20,994 nt of DNA from Bigelowiella natans CCMP2755 (Eukaryota; Cercozoa; Chlorarachniophyceae), in contig ADNK01003098.1 in assembly GCA_000320545.1 (NCBI GenBank), positions 1 to 20,994 on the forward strand, read 5' to 3'. The notes under the pieces were generated by a model. It saw nothing but the letters and a program-made list of their open reading frames with translations. It ran no database searches and was not told the DNA's origin. Positions 1 to 14,634 of this stretch are shown in pieces (the first letter of the stretch is position 1; each line of letters starts with the position of its first letter). A program made the position numbers and the translations under genes.

Positions 1-1182
1 CATCCTGGGTCGTCCTTCTTTCCTGTCTCTGCAGTCTTTAGCGGTGTGTTTCCCTTTACGTGAGCAGTATCCGCAACGTCGGTTACCTTCCCTGTCCTTG
101 TACCAGTCTCGCTGCGGCTTAATAGCGTTAATGTTTCCTATGCCAGGTACCTTAGGGCTGGTAAACTTGCGGTCCTGCTCCTGCTCGCGTAGGGATATAG
201 CCTGCACTGCTGCCTCCATCGTGGTGTAGCCTTTCTCCGTAACGTAAGTGGATTCCTTTATCTTTAACTTGAACTCTTCAAACCTTGCCTGATCATCACC
301 TGTGTTGTAATTAAAATCATGTAGTTCGTCGATCATATCCTGGAAGCGCGTGGCAAAGTCTCTAACAGGTTCTCTCTCATGCTGCATCATTGCTCTGTAT
401 TTTCTAATAGCCTGGGGTAGGGAGTTAGCATCCTGTTCATTTACAAAAGCCTTCATTATCGCCTCAACGTCTCGTAGCCCACTAACTGTAGTGTGTATTT
501 TCTCTAGCTGCCTGATCCGGGTCCTGCCTGTCTCGTAAAGGTCCATGGCTTGCTTTATTATAGCTAGCCATTTGAGCTTGTCGTTTTCGGTGGGGTTAGG
601 GGTAAAGTCGCAGAGTATACTCCTAGCGTTCTTCCACCACCTCCTTGCCTCACCTCTTTTCCCGTTGTATTTCGTTATCATAACCGGTGCTGTTTTAACA
701 GACATGAACTGGGTGTTCCGCTGTACCGGCTGCTGCTGCTTGACGGTGCTCTGGGTCGTCCCCCGCGAGGCGCCCAGACCCCCGTCGTTCCTAAACAAAG
801 CTGCCCACTCTGGAGGTAAGTCTGCTTCGTAATCCATGATGTCCTGCATGATAGCTGCCCAAACATCATGTGTCTGATACTTGTATTCTATCGATACTTT
901 CAGTTTGGCGTAGTTGCTCGCCCTGGGTCGCAAGGCTCGTAATGCCATTACGACCTTCTTGCTTTCGGCGGCCACGTCCTCGTCGTCCGCCTCGTAGAAG
1001 TTCTCCAGTGCCTCTGCTGCTGCATCTGCTTTCTTAATCCCGGGTGCTGGTCCCGGCGGTGCCTGTGGAGGTGTTCCTCCTCCTTCCTTAGCGTCCGTAT
1101 CGCCCTTCCTTTCCTGTTTCTGCTCGTGCCCTTGCACGGCCTGCGAGCCAAAGTCCTGCTGTTCTTCTAGCTGCTGTGACAT
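1..1182 (-). CDS. gag: LTR retrotransposon Gag protein (partial)
   Basis: The minus-strand frame starting at ATG 1182 stays open for 394 codons and leaves the window without a stop. The first ~75 residues are Gln/Glu/Pro-rich. A capsid-like part follows, with a Trp-Trp pair in RRWWKNARSIL (about residues 180-190) and REPVRDFATRFQDMIDEL (about 285-302), which resembles the retrotransposon gag domain of Ty3/gypsy elements. Near the end is a zinc knuckle, CGYCSRKGKHTAKDC, spaced CX2CX5HX4C, followed by basic residues. In the family Gag builds the virus-like particle and binds element RNA; protease, reverse transcriptase and integrase would lie beyond position 1. There are no internal stops or frameshifts, so this copy is recent or intact here. 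Assignment to Ty3/gypsy rather than Ty1/copia is an inference from the gag pattern; pol is not visible. Confidence 0.88.
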   Translation of the reverse strand, partial: MSQQLEEQQDFGSQAVQGHEQKQERKGDTDAKEGGGTPPQAPPGPAPGIKKADAAAEALENFYEADDEDVAAESKKVVMALRALRPRASNYAKLKVSIEYKYQTHDVWAAIMQDIMDYEADLPPEWAALFRNDGGLGASRGTTQSTVKQQQPVQRNTQFMSVKTAPVMITKYNGKRGEARRWWKNARSILCDFTPNPTENDKLKWLAIIKQAMDLYETGRTRIRQLEKIHTTVSGLRDVEAIMKAFVNEQDANSLPQAIRKYRAMMQHEREPVRDFATRFQDMIDELHDFNYNTGDDQARFEEFKLKIKESTYVTEKGYTTMEAAVQAISLREQEQDRKFTSPKVPGIGNINAIKPQRDWYKDREGNRRCGYCSRKGKHTAKDCRDRKEGRPRM

Positions 1183-1198
1183 TGTTAGTCAAATCGTT

Positions 1199-1216
1199 TC
1201 CCGTGTGTGGAAGCCA
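1199..1216 (-). other. Candidate primer binding site of the retrotransposon
   Basis: On the minus strand the sequence begins TGGCTTCC, as expected for the complement of a tRNA 3' end in CCA, and lies 17 bases upstream of the gag ATG. A possible LTR end (CA of CAACA, position 1222) sits five bases further upstream. The priming tRNA was not identified, so this is a positional call. Confidence 0.35.
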
Positions 1217-1363
1217 AAGGTTGTTGCGCGTAAGGTGTTCACAGGCCGAGGCGCTACGTGCACAAGTAGGCAGGGGGGGGGAAAGGCACGTTTGCTTCCT
1301 TTTGAAGAGTTGTGTTTATTTTTATTAAAGATTATATTTTTATTAAATCGTGCACTGCGTAAT

Positions 1364-1386
1364 CATTCGCGAAGCTTTCGCGAATG
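1364..1386. repeat. Perfect inverted repeat, 10-bp arms, 3-base loop
   Basis: CATTCGCGAA (1364-1373) and TTCGCGAATG (1377-1386) are exact reverse complements around GCT. It lies inside the probable LTR, between the polyadenylation signals and the next hairpin. Confidence 0.9.
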
Positions 1387-1391
1387 CCGCC

Positions 1392-1449
1392 GCACGTGGG
1401 GCAGCACACTTCCGGTGTGCTGCCATGAGTCCCGCCGGAACCCACGTGC
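1392..1449. repeat. Nested inverted repeats with paired CACGTG motifs
   Basis: The outer arms GCACGTGGG (1392-1400) and CCCACGTGC (1441-1449) are exact reverse complements. Inside, GGCAGCACAC (1400-1409) pairs with GTGTGCTGCC (1415-1424) around a 5-base loop. Both outer arms contain CACGTG (E-box/G-box core). Folding as RNA or acting as protein sites are both possible. Confidence 0.88.
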
Positions 1450-1490
1450 CTATGCTGTATTAATATCTACGTTATCTATATTCTATATCC

Positions 1491-1512
1491 GCGACAACCC
1501 CTTTGTTGTCGC
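1491..1512. repeat. Inverted repeat, 8-bp arms, next to a third CACGTG
   Basis: GCGACAAC (1491-1498) pairs with GTTGTCGC (1505-1512) across six bases. CACGTG follows at 1512-1517. It lies upstream of the TATA-like stretch of the probable LTR promoter. Confidence 0.85.
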
Positions 1513-1784
1513 ACGTGACTTGTGCCCGCGTAGTGGTACGCGCTACAGCGCTGCCAACCAGTTTGAACGCGCGCATTTTCCCATTTCTGGATTTCCAGAC
1601 TTTGGACCAAAAGTGAGAGGACTTCCTAGCTTTGCGAAAACAGCTAGCCAGGGAAGGTGTGGTTGGGCCTGTTTGAAAAGTGGAATCAAGTGCTTCGATG
1701 GAGCTCAACCTCAGTTTCAACCGAGCTCCTGCGACCTCTTGAGGTCCAACCAGTGAAACCAGAAGGAATCAAGAATAGGAGCTT

Positions 1785-1816
1785 GGAGATCTCTTTTAGG
1801 ACTAAGAGAGATCTCC
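1785..1816. repeat. Inverted repeat, 10-bp arms, 12-base loop
   Basis: GGAGATCTCT (1785-1794) pairs with AGAGATCTCC (1807-1816). It may belong to the outer LTR or to the flank. The rest of 1531-2052 shows no gene that I can support. Confidence 0.8.
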
Positions 1817-1857
1817 TTCTAGGACCAGGGGATCTTCTTCTCCGATGACAATTGACA

Positions 1858-1893
<36 letters not shown>
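1858..1893. repeat. (ACG)12 microsatellite
   Basis: Twelve uninterrupted ACG units. It lies upstream of the zinc transporter start and has no supported coding role. Confidence 0.95.
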
Positions 1894-1895
<2 letters not shown>

Positions 1896-2052
1896 GAGCA
1901 CTTGCGAAGAACTCCGTCCGTCAAATGCGATGCGACTCCTCAACTCAGTGTTGGTCAGTATTTTTTAGTCTTTTTTCCATGGTTATTGTGAGGTCAATTC
2001 AGCATGATAAATCTCATCGAAACGGAACAATAACAACAATACCACGAAAATC

Positions 2053-2462
2053 ATGGTGCCGTCCGCTTCCATTTGGGCACTGGTATCCTTTCCTCCACCT
2101 TCCCCCTTTCCTCAAAGAATGACTTCATCTCTTTAACAAACCTTGCGTAACAGGTAGCGACGGCTGCCATAGGGATATGCCCCATTGCAGTCCTCCTCCC
2201 GATGCAATGCGCGTGTAACTCGTAAGTAATCGTCAAATCTAGAGTACGCTGTAAATTGAGAATCATATCCACCATTCTTAAACGAATTCGTATCTTGTTT
2301 TTCAATATAATTCATTCCTGCCTATTGTCTCTATAATCACCATCGTCATTTAGCTTCAAAGATCCAATTTCGCAGCAACGATCGCTAAACATGCTTGTGA
2401 GCTTCGCCGCTGGCGGGTTGCTAGGTTGTTTCGACTATGTGCACTTATTGCAGCAATGTTTT

Positions 2463-2493
<31 letters not shown>

Positions 2494-2508
2494 GTGTGCA
2501 AAACGCTC

Positions 2509-2570
<62 letters not shown>

Positions 2571-3804
2571 TATCTGCCTCACATTTACCATGATATCTGT
2601 AATTTTTTGTAACAGGAGACAGTATGCTGCATTTGATCCCACATGCACTTCATCCCCATTCCCATGACGCTGGCGAGGAGACCGATCATGATGATTGGGG
2701 AAATGGCGGACACCATCACCATCACGTCCACGAACTTTCAGATCATGACCACCATGCAGAGGGGGGTGAGGATGTCTGTATTGTGGATGATGGGGGGAAA
2801 GGGGCTGGGGAGGGAGAAGGACAATGCAATAAGCGAAAGAATCTTCGGCATCATGATCATGATGATGATCATCATCATCATCATCATCATCATGAGCATG
2901 AACAGACCTCCATGGTGATGCTGCTAGTGTTGGCTGGAATTGCTCTATTCTTCGGTATTTTCCCGATTGTTCCTCATTTCTTATAATTTGTCATGAGTGG
3001 TGCTAGGCAGGGTCATGGAGAGTGGGGGTTGCTTCCAATCAGTACTCAACACAGTTTTTCCTTCGTAGCTTTCCCCCTCAATGAACTCTTTGACATTCCA
3101 TTCGGTGCTTTTGCCTTACACGATATCAATTTTGCTGCTGCATTCATGCCGTATTGTTTAGTTATCCAACGGTGCGTGCAAATATTCGGACGGGGCCATT
3201 ATCACCATCACCACTTGTCCCATTCCTCCTCCTCCTCCTCCTCCTCCTCCTCCTCCTCCTCTCCCTCCAACCCACCCCTCAATTCGGACAAAAGTAAAGT
3301 CCAACTGAATAAAAAAAAAAATGCCCCGCGGAATGAAGCCGGCGCTGGCACTGAAAACAGAGCTGCGAAGGACTTCTCCACTGTGAATAAAAGCGTTAGT
3401 AGCGTCCGTCGTCGTCACACAACAAGTAGTACTGCCGAGGCAAAGGGGAGAGCGCCAACAGTGATGTCGGTAGATGTGCTGCCGCATAAGGCGACGATAA
3501 CGACGATACATCATGCGAACATTTTAAACATCATTGCCGACTCAGCTCACAATTTTACTGACGGTAGTAGAAGTAGTAGTAGTAGTAGTAGTTGTTGTTG
3601 TTGTAGTCACAGTATAGTAGTAGTAGAAGTAGTTGTAGTAGTAGTAGCACTTCGGTTTAGAAATCACTGGTCTCCGATGTAGAACACACACGCACAGTAT
3701 ACACGGGCACACGCTTGTTAATAGTAACCTTTCGATGATGCTGAAAAGGAATGAATTTGCGGGAGATTAATGTTAATAATTAATACCTATTCAATGTGGG
3801 TGCT

Positions 3805-3839
<35 letters not shown>

Positions 3840-4243
3840 ACTTCGTTTTTGTGTGCTTTGATGTATGCATGCTATGTAAATTTTTATTTGTTTTGTTGTT
3901 TTTATTGTTGCTTGTCGGTGAGATGTGTGATATCCCTTCAGGCCTGGCCATTGCTGCATCATTTTCCCAAAGTTATAAATTAGGCGTTTCAACTACAGTT
4001 GCGGTACCATCGTACACCTTGACATGAGAGAGCCTTTGCCCACTACATGGCCATTGCATTATCAGTATCATATGAACGATATTAGAATTATTTATCAGCA
4101 GTAGCAGTACGGATAGGGTGCAATAGCAGCAGCACTACAGCGTCAATCAGCATTAAAGAATGGTCATCTACTTAAGGTGTTCTTCCATGAAATTCCGCAT
4201 GAAATCGGAGACTATGGGATCCTGGTTGTCGCACAGAATACGA

Positions 4244-4283
<40 letters not shown>

Positions 4284-4338
4284 AAAACACAATTGTCTGT
4301 TTTAATTTGTATACGGTCATATATGATGTTTGCATCCG

Positions 4339-4376
<38 letters not shown>

Positions 4377-4637
4377 TACAATACGCTATCTCATCATAGT
4401 ATAATTTATACAACCTTCCTCATTTTCCCCCTTAGCTTTCTCGTTCTTTCTTTCGCCTTATCAAACCAATTATTTTATCATTAGATAAGGAATGGACTCA
4501 CTCATTCGCAAGCGATAAAAGTGCAGATTCTTACGGCTATTGCGAGGTATCACATGCATCCTACATTATATATGAGAATGTCTATAGACGCTACGAGCAC
4601 ACTCAAGCATAAAACACGCAAATATAGTAATATTAAA

Positions 4638-4668
<31 letters not shown>

Positions 4669-5191
4669 TCTCTACAAATTTGTAATGTCCTTGTACATAT
4701 GATGTAATATAAGCTGTCGCACTACTACCATATTTGCTTTTCACTCAGTATAATCGGTTGCATATGCGGGATCGTTCTTGATAGGTAAATTAGGAGAATA
4801 AGAGGGGGGGGGGGGGGTGCAGCACATTTTATTACTCTGACCATCACCTTCTCCATATTTTATATTTTCACATACTGTTCTCTTGTTTCCGCCTTCAAAA
4901 CAAGAAATGATTATTGTACTCTTCTCAGCTTTCATCTCGACGATATTTCGATCAGCACGTGGGTGCTGCCCATCACTGCTGGCGGGTTTATTTACATATC
5001 CCTAGTGGATGTTGTTGCAGGTGCAGATGGAGAAAAAAGGGGGGGGGGGAGATGGTCAATTGTAAGGCGGTAATGGCGTGCTTTTCTCAGTCCAAAACTT
5101 GATTTTCAGCAAAGAAACAGCACCTGTATTTGTACCTACGTCTACACTTCCTCTTACTCCCTTTCTCTTCTCTCTCTCTCTCTCTCCCTTT

Positions 5192-5235
<44 letters not shown>

Positions 5236-5450
5236 ATCTGAGTATGCGTATTTTGGTCTTTTAAAGATCTTATCAAGACCGAGCCCTCGTTAATAGACAC
5301 TATATTGCAGGTAGAGCTTTGGAACCCTCACATGCTTTCATCTTATCTTTTCTCCATTATTCACGTTGTACTGTTTTTTGTGCTGCATAGATGATATGCT
5401 TATGCGCTGGGGTAGGGATGATGGTAGTCGTATCCTTACTTGAAGAATAG
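2053..5450 (+). CDS. ZIP7/LZT-type zinc transporter, 12 exons
   Basis: Exons: 2053-2082, 2154-2221, 2354-2424, 2616-2954, 3162-3563, 3942-4003, 4177-4224, 4485-4546, 4749-4784, 4929-5020, 5267-5310, 5391-5450. All phases match and sum to 1314 bases (437 residues plus TAG). Known for the family: ZIP proteins move zinc into the cytosol, and the LZT subgroup (ZIP7/KE4) often acts in ER or Golgi membranes. Seen: TM1 directly after the start (residues ~5-27), then GGLLGDSMLHLIPHAL (TM2, ~53-68), a His-rich loop (~69-150), TM3, a Ser/Lys loop, HNFTDG (299-304, TM4), HEIPHEIGD (328-336, TM5, the LZT signature), a short TM6, WVLPITAGGFIY (TM7), and a last helix ending LLEE. Odd points are the missing luminal N-terminal domain and a 36-base exon. 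The start ATG is inferred because it gives a hydrophobic TM1 in the right phase. Confidence 0.93.
2463..2568. repeat. Compound (GT)n-(CT)n microsatellite in zinc transporter intron 3
   Basis: GT units at about 2463-2499 (one GC interruption) are followed by CT units at about 2507-2568 with two ATC interruptions. It lies in the intron 2425-2615; the CT tract ends about 48 bases before the acceptor. Confidence 0.93.
2865..2893 (+). repeat. (CAT)n coding repeat: His run in zinc transporter loop
   Basis: CAT codons in exon 4 give eight consecutive His in the loop between TM2 and TM3, next to Asp/His alternation. His-rich ZIP loops are known to bind or sense zinc. Confidence 0.9.
3225..3260 (+). 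repeat. (TCC)n coding repeat: Ser run in zinc transporter
   Basis: A TCC array in exon 5 codes for a Ser run just after a HYHHHHLSH stretch in the cytosolic-type loop between TM3 and TM4. Confidence 0.9.
3564..3655. repeat. (TAG)n-rich repeat starting at the donor of intron 5
   Basis: The exon ends GACG and the intron opens GTAGTAGAAGTAGTAG. The 5' splice site is thus the first unit of the repeat. Intron 5 spans 3564-3941 and also carries a CT tract at about 3807-3835. Confidence 0.88.
4247..4374. repeat. (AT)17 and (GT)17 microsatellites in intron 7
   Basis: AT units run 4247-4280 and GT units 4341-4374, both inside zinc transporter intron 7 (4225-4484). A further AT tract lies at 4639-4662 in intron 8, and a run of 14 G at 4804-4817 in intron 9. 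Confidence 0.92.
5039..5231. repeat. Poly-G, (CT)n and (AT)n tracts in intron 10
   Basis: Within intron 10 (5021-5266) there are a run of 11 G at 5039-5049, CT units around 5170-5187, and AT units at about 5199-5231. Confidence 0.9.
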
Positions 5451-5583
5451 AAATCCAGCAATGAAATCAAAACATAGGAGGAGGACGGCAGTATCAACAT
5501 AGAGATGACTCCGCCTCTGTGCATCGCATTGCGTGCACGCTCATTCGCGTGCCAACCTAGGATCGCTGCACGTTCATTTTGAC

Positions 5584-5608
5584 CTAGATCTAGATCTAGA
5601 TCTAGATG
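5584..5608. repeat. (CTAGAT)4 hexanucleotide repeat
   Basis: Four tandem CTAGAT units, which also create overlapping AGATCT and CTAG palindromes. It lies about 130 bases downstream of the zinc transporter stop. Confidence 0.93.
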
Positions 5609-6150
5609 ACACACGCAGCATTGCACGCCCTTGTTATGCATGAGTGACAGCCAGCACGGATGGGTGGAATCATCATGTTCTGAGCATTTATACCTTATTG
5701 CGGACGGGTGCGCCTAGCCTTCGCGTAGAAAGCACATGCAAGCACTTCATTCTTTGTTCGTGCATATGGCCGCATGACTGTTCAAGTGCAAGAACGTGGA
5801 AGAATAAGCCACAAGACTAGAACAGTTCCACGCACTTGTGTGGCAGCTTGTACGTTGCTAGGTTATTGCCTGATGCTACACACTGCTAGACTGATTGCGA
5901 CTGTCTACCTGTGGCTAGATGCTGCTGTGACATTGTTCACAGCACGCGAGATGTTGGTCAGTAGATCACTTTGATTGTGCATTCAGTTTGCGTGGGCGCC
6001 CGCATATTTAGCATGCGAGGTAACTATTCATGTTGAATCCCATCGCAGGGCACTGCGTTTATGTGCGAATCTAGTAATTGCTCGGAATGTTATTTAAGTC
6101 GTAAGTAATAGATACGCTAACGCAACGCAGACGAGGTAGCAGTGCATTCG

Positions 6151-6369
6151 TTATCTTGGTACCTCCAACGTTAGGGCCAAGCTCTCAACTAACCCTACTA
6201 TCGGCGTGCACGGAAGCTGACCTGGTTGGAGTTCTAGGCCTCTCCATGGTGTTGTCGATTTGCCACGTGGCGCACCTCCAGCAGCAAACAGCTTCTCGCC
6301 ATTGGGAGAAATAACCGCACCCAAGCACTCCCTGGGTATCTGCACAGTCAAATTGTCAACAACTGCCAA
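6151..6369 (-). CDS. Hypothetical ORF, 72 residues, possible exon
   Basis: The minus-strand ORF reads MAVVDNLTVQIPRECLGAV and continues with SPNGEKLFAAGG, a phrase reminiscent of beta-propeller blade sequences. On the minus strand a possible acceptor (TTGGCAG) lies just inside the ORF start and a possible donor (GAG before GTACCAAG) near its end. It could therefore be one exon of an otherwise unseen gene, or chance. I do not recognise it, and no flanking exons could be joined to it. Confidence 0.22.
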   Translation of the reverse strand: MAVVDNLTVQIPRECLGAVISPNGEKLFAAGGAPRGKSTTPWRGLELQPGQLPCTPIVGLVESLALTLEVPR

Positions 6370-7315
6370 TAGTTATTGATTGTAAAGATTGTTGTTACAG
6401 GAAAGTGCATCCCTATGATTGTAGTTTCTGTCTCTGCTACTACAAATTGCTAATGCTGCTACTACACTCAATTGGAAGTTGCTGCAGTAAAGGTTTAATA
6501 CAAGTATGTTATAATGATAATGATTATGCAAATTATCTACATAATATTGTTGTAAACGGCAATTTAAAAGAATTTATTAGTCCCTCACCGCGGAGTTAAC
6601 ATCGGCTTTATGCTACGCTAACGATTCTCGGTGAAATCGAAGTATTCAGATGTGCTGAGTGACTCAGCAGTAAAATCTGAGAGAATACGACGGGAGGAGT
6701 AAGAACAAAAAATTACGCCTCATATCTAGCATGCGATATGTAACTGCTGATGATTGTTACATTTTCTTTTCCCAGTAATATCTTCTCTCCACTCTCCATT
6801 TTTTGTGGATTTCTACATTATGGTATGTATTATTAGCAATTCTTACGATTAAAAGATTGAGACGGCTGGATGGTTGGGCTCCCACATAGTCGCTCTCCCC
6901 CGCTGATAGCGTACAGTCTCTTTGCATCTGGAAGCGTGCAAACGATCAGTTGGTGCCGTTTCGAGATGAGCATTGGAAGCATCTCCATATTATCCGAAAT
7001 CACACGTAACAACCATGTCGCACCTTTAATTTACGATCCTTTTCCTGTTCAGCGTGCGCTCCTGACAACCTGTGTTTCCTCTTGGAATGGGTTTTTTCCC
7101 GTACATGCGACAACGTATACTCGTTGTCGCAGTTGCAATACCTCGAGATACGGAACAAAGCTGTCTGAAAGCAGAACTCGGCAGATGGCAGACGGTGTGT
7201 TGCACGCTACGCTACCGTTCCCTAGATAAGGGGGGAAGGGAGCATGATGCGCATTTGAGTGCGTGTTTTTTTAACGTGTTACTTTCCTCTCGCATGACCA
7301 TTAGTTTGCGCTAGC

Positions 7316-13118
<5,803 letters not shown>

Positions 13119-13505
13119 AAAACTGTATTATTGCGCACAGTGTATGTTACTAGGTTATTCTAGTCATTGCAGAAATGACATGATGACGTTCGCTGGTAGG
13201 GCATTAGGATATTTCTAGCCATGTTGTGTAGTCTGTCCACCATGCTAGCAGCTTCCATGTGAATATCATGCGCGTATCTGGAAAACCAGAAAAATGTAAC
13301 AAGTTTATTTCATACATCCATGTCATATAGACTAATATGTAGCCTTGTAGGGCTATAGAGCGTACCCGCTTTAAGACACCTGTTCTTCAGGACACATGTG
13401 ACAAGGCTCATCTAGCTCATGTTTGCTTACGCATGTATGGGTCAAGAACATATGCACAAAACACCATGTGTTGCAAAGAACATGTGAGACGGATGTAATG
13501 AAGAA

Positions 13506-13673
13506 TTAAATTTTTTCAATGGTCATCCTGATGTAGCTGTGCAATGCAGCGGCTACAGCGCTAATATTATGTCTGTTGGTTTCTGCCACAATGTGCTTCA
13601 TGCATTTGAAAGCGTCCTCATGCGACCGATGTTGCCGCGCACTGCGCGCAGCAGTTCTGGAGTCCTTTTCAGC
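13506..13673 (-). CDS. Candidate terminal exon of an unidentified minus-strand gene
   Basis: On the minus strand a good acceptor (TTGTTTCAG) is followed by 55 open codons, starting AEKDSRTAARSARQ, and a TAA stop. The middle, HEDAFKCMKHIVAETNRHN, has the mixed composition of real coding sequence and no low complexity. I do not recognise the family. I could not join upstream exons in phase 0 with confidence, though a CAG acceptor near 14046 precedes a Lys/Arg-rich open stretch. It may be part of a decayed transposon gene. Confidence 0.35.
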   Translation of the reverse strand, partial: AEKDSRTAARSARQHRSHEDAFKCMKHIVAETNRHNISAVAAALHSYIRMTIEKI

Positions 13674-13781
13674 CTGAAACAACATACATGTCATGTTCGT
13701 ACGTGCGTACGCTACATGCTAGCATGGCCTTGCTAGCTTGTAGGGCTGCAGACAAATGATGTCTGACTAGCTGACATCAAG

Positions 13782-13803
13782 ACATGCTAGCTAGCTAGCA
13801 TGT
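13782..13803. repeat. 22-bp perfect palindrome
   Basis: ACATGCTAGCT and its exact reverse complement abut, with tandem GCTA units in the centre. It is the strongest of the GCTAGC motifs in this region. Confidence 0.93.
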
Positions 13804-14503
13804 GCAATGTCGCACCAAAGCGTGATGAGTTAATGAAGAGCATGCTGCTACTACATGCAAGCTAGCAAGCAGCGCTATGGAGCGCCGACGGACCGAACGA
13901 GCGGTGCCGAGGTTCAAGAAGTCGCTCTAGCTAGCTAGCTACTAGCAAGACCTGACACAACTCTGTCAAACCTGCAGCGAGTGGCATGACCTCTCAATGC
14001 GAGAGCATTTTTTGCGTTTTTGTGGCAATTTTGGCGTTTTGGTGCTGAAATTTTGCAAGCACATGAAGCTAGTGTGCGCACACCCTCATGAGCTTGCGAA
14101 ACTTGTGGCACTGCGCTAGCTGTTTCAGAAGTGGTGAGCATTTTCCGCTGGCTAGCTGGCAAGCGTTAAAAAATGAGGTTTTGAATCTGGCACTCAAAAA
14201 AAAATCAAAATTGAACTTCAAACGTACAGGCTCCAGTGTGCTTCCAATGTCCAATTGCAACGATTGAGCACGCCAGGCCGCGCGCGCAAAGGCACTACCA
14301 GCTGCATCTAGATGCCATGCACAGAATGACCTAGCTGACTTGGCTAGTTGGTACGTGCATCTAGACATGCTAGCATGCAAAGTAAAATGGCAAAATGTGA
14401 CTTCGGTTTTCACTCTAATGTCTAGAATATGATGACAACTTCGCAAGAAACGTTAAGTTTTGCAAGCAAATGTGCATGGATTTGGACCATTTTCTTACGA
14501 GTT

Positions 14504-14634
14504 TCATCTTTGTCTTATGCTTTGTATAATCAATAGTTTGCCTGAGGCAAAACTTTGAACACTAGTCTGCACGTCTATGGCACAGGATATACTTTTCATC
14601 TTAATAATTGTTTGACGAACGCTTTCGTGGAAGA
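14504..14634 (-). CDS. Candidate terminal exon, unidentified
   Basis: On the minus strand an acceptor (ACATCAG) at 14635-14636 is followed by 42 open codons in phase 1, beginning FHESVRQTIIKMKS, then a TGA at 14504-14506. The composition looks coding but no family is recognised. A strong GTAAGA donor lies a few bases beyond the stop, in another frame. It may be unrelated to the 13506-13673 candidate. Confidence 0.25.

Larger units (their letters stand above)
1222..1530 (-). mobile_element. Probable 5' LTR (inner part; outer end not resolved)
   Basis: This block lies directly upstream of the gag leader. Read on the minus strand it has TATA-like AT-rich sequence around 1495-1465, two hairpins, then three AATAAA signals (complements at 1339-1344, 1321-1326 and 1315-1320), and ends near TG/CA at 1222. 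A promoter followed by polyadenylation signals is the usual U3-R-U5 order. The second LTR is outside the window, so the boundary at high coordinates is a guess and could lie anywhere up to about 1900. Confidence 0.45.
5451..7315. other. Intergenic region between the two transporter genes
   Basis: This stretch should hold the 3' end of the zinc transporter transcript and the promoter of the sugar transporter. It has few microsatellites apart from the CTAGAT repeat. I see no convincing gene except the weak minus-strand ORF listed separately. An imperfect inverted repeat around 5780-5840 pairs CAAGTGC...GTGGAA with TTCCACGCACTTG. No TATA box or polyadenylation signal is clear enough to call. Confidence 0.6.

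Noticed and set aside
1205-1756. Plus-strand ORF of 183 codons
   Set aside because: It runs antisense through the probable LTR and its hairpins, has no recognisable motif, and shows the uneven composition of chance translation.
2445-2648. ORFs of Cys-Val, Thr-His or Arg-Glu repeats in the GT/CT tract
   Set aside because: They are translations of dinucleotide repeats inside zinc transporter intron 3. The same applies to such ORFs at 4168-4413, 9369-9581, 12178-12447 and 19182-19379.
5584-5608. Direct repeats here or in the trinucleotide arrays as a CRISPR-like array
   Set aside because: There are no spacers between units and the context is eukaryotic.
14069-14446. Minus-strand ORF of 125 codons
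   Set aside because: It runs through the GCTAGC palindromes with Cys/His/Ala-rich, patternless sequence and no supporting splice sites.
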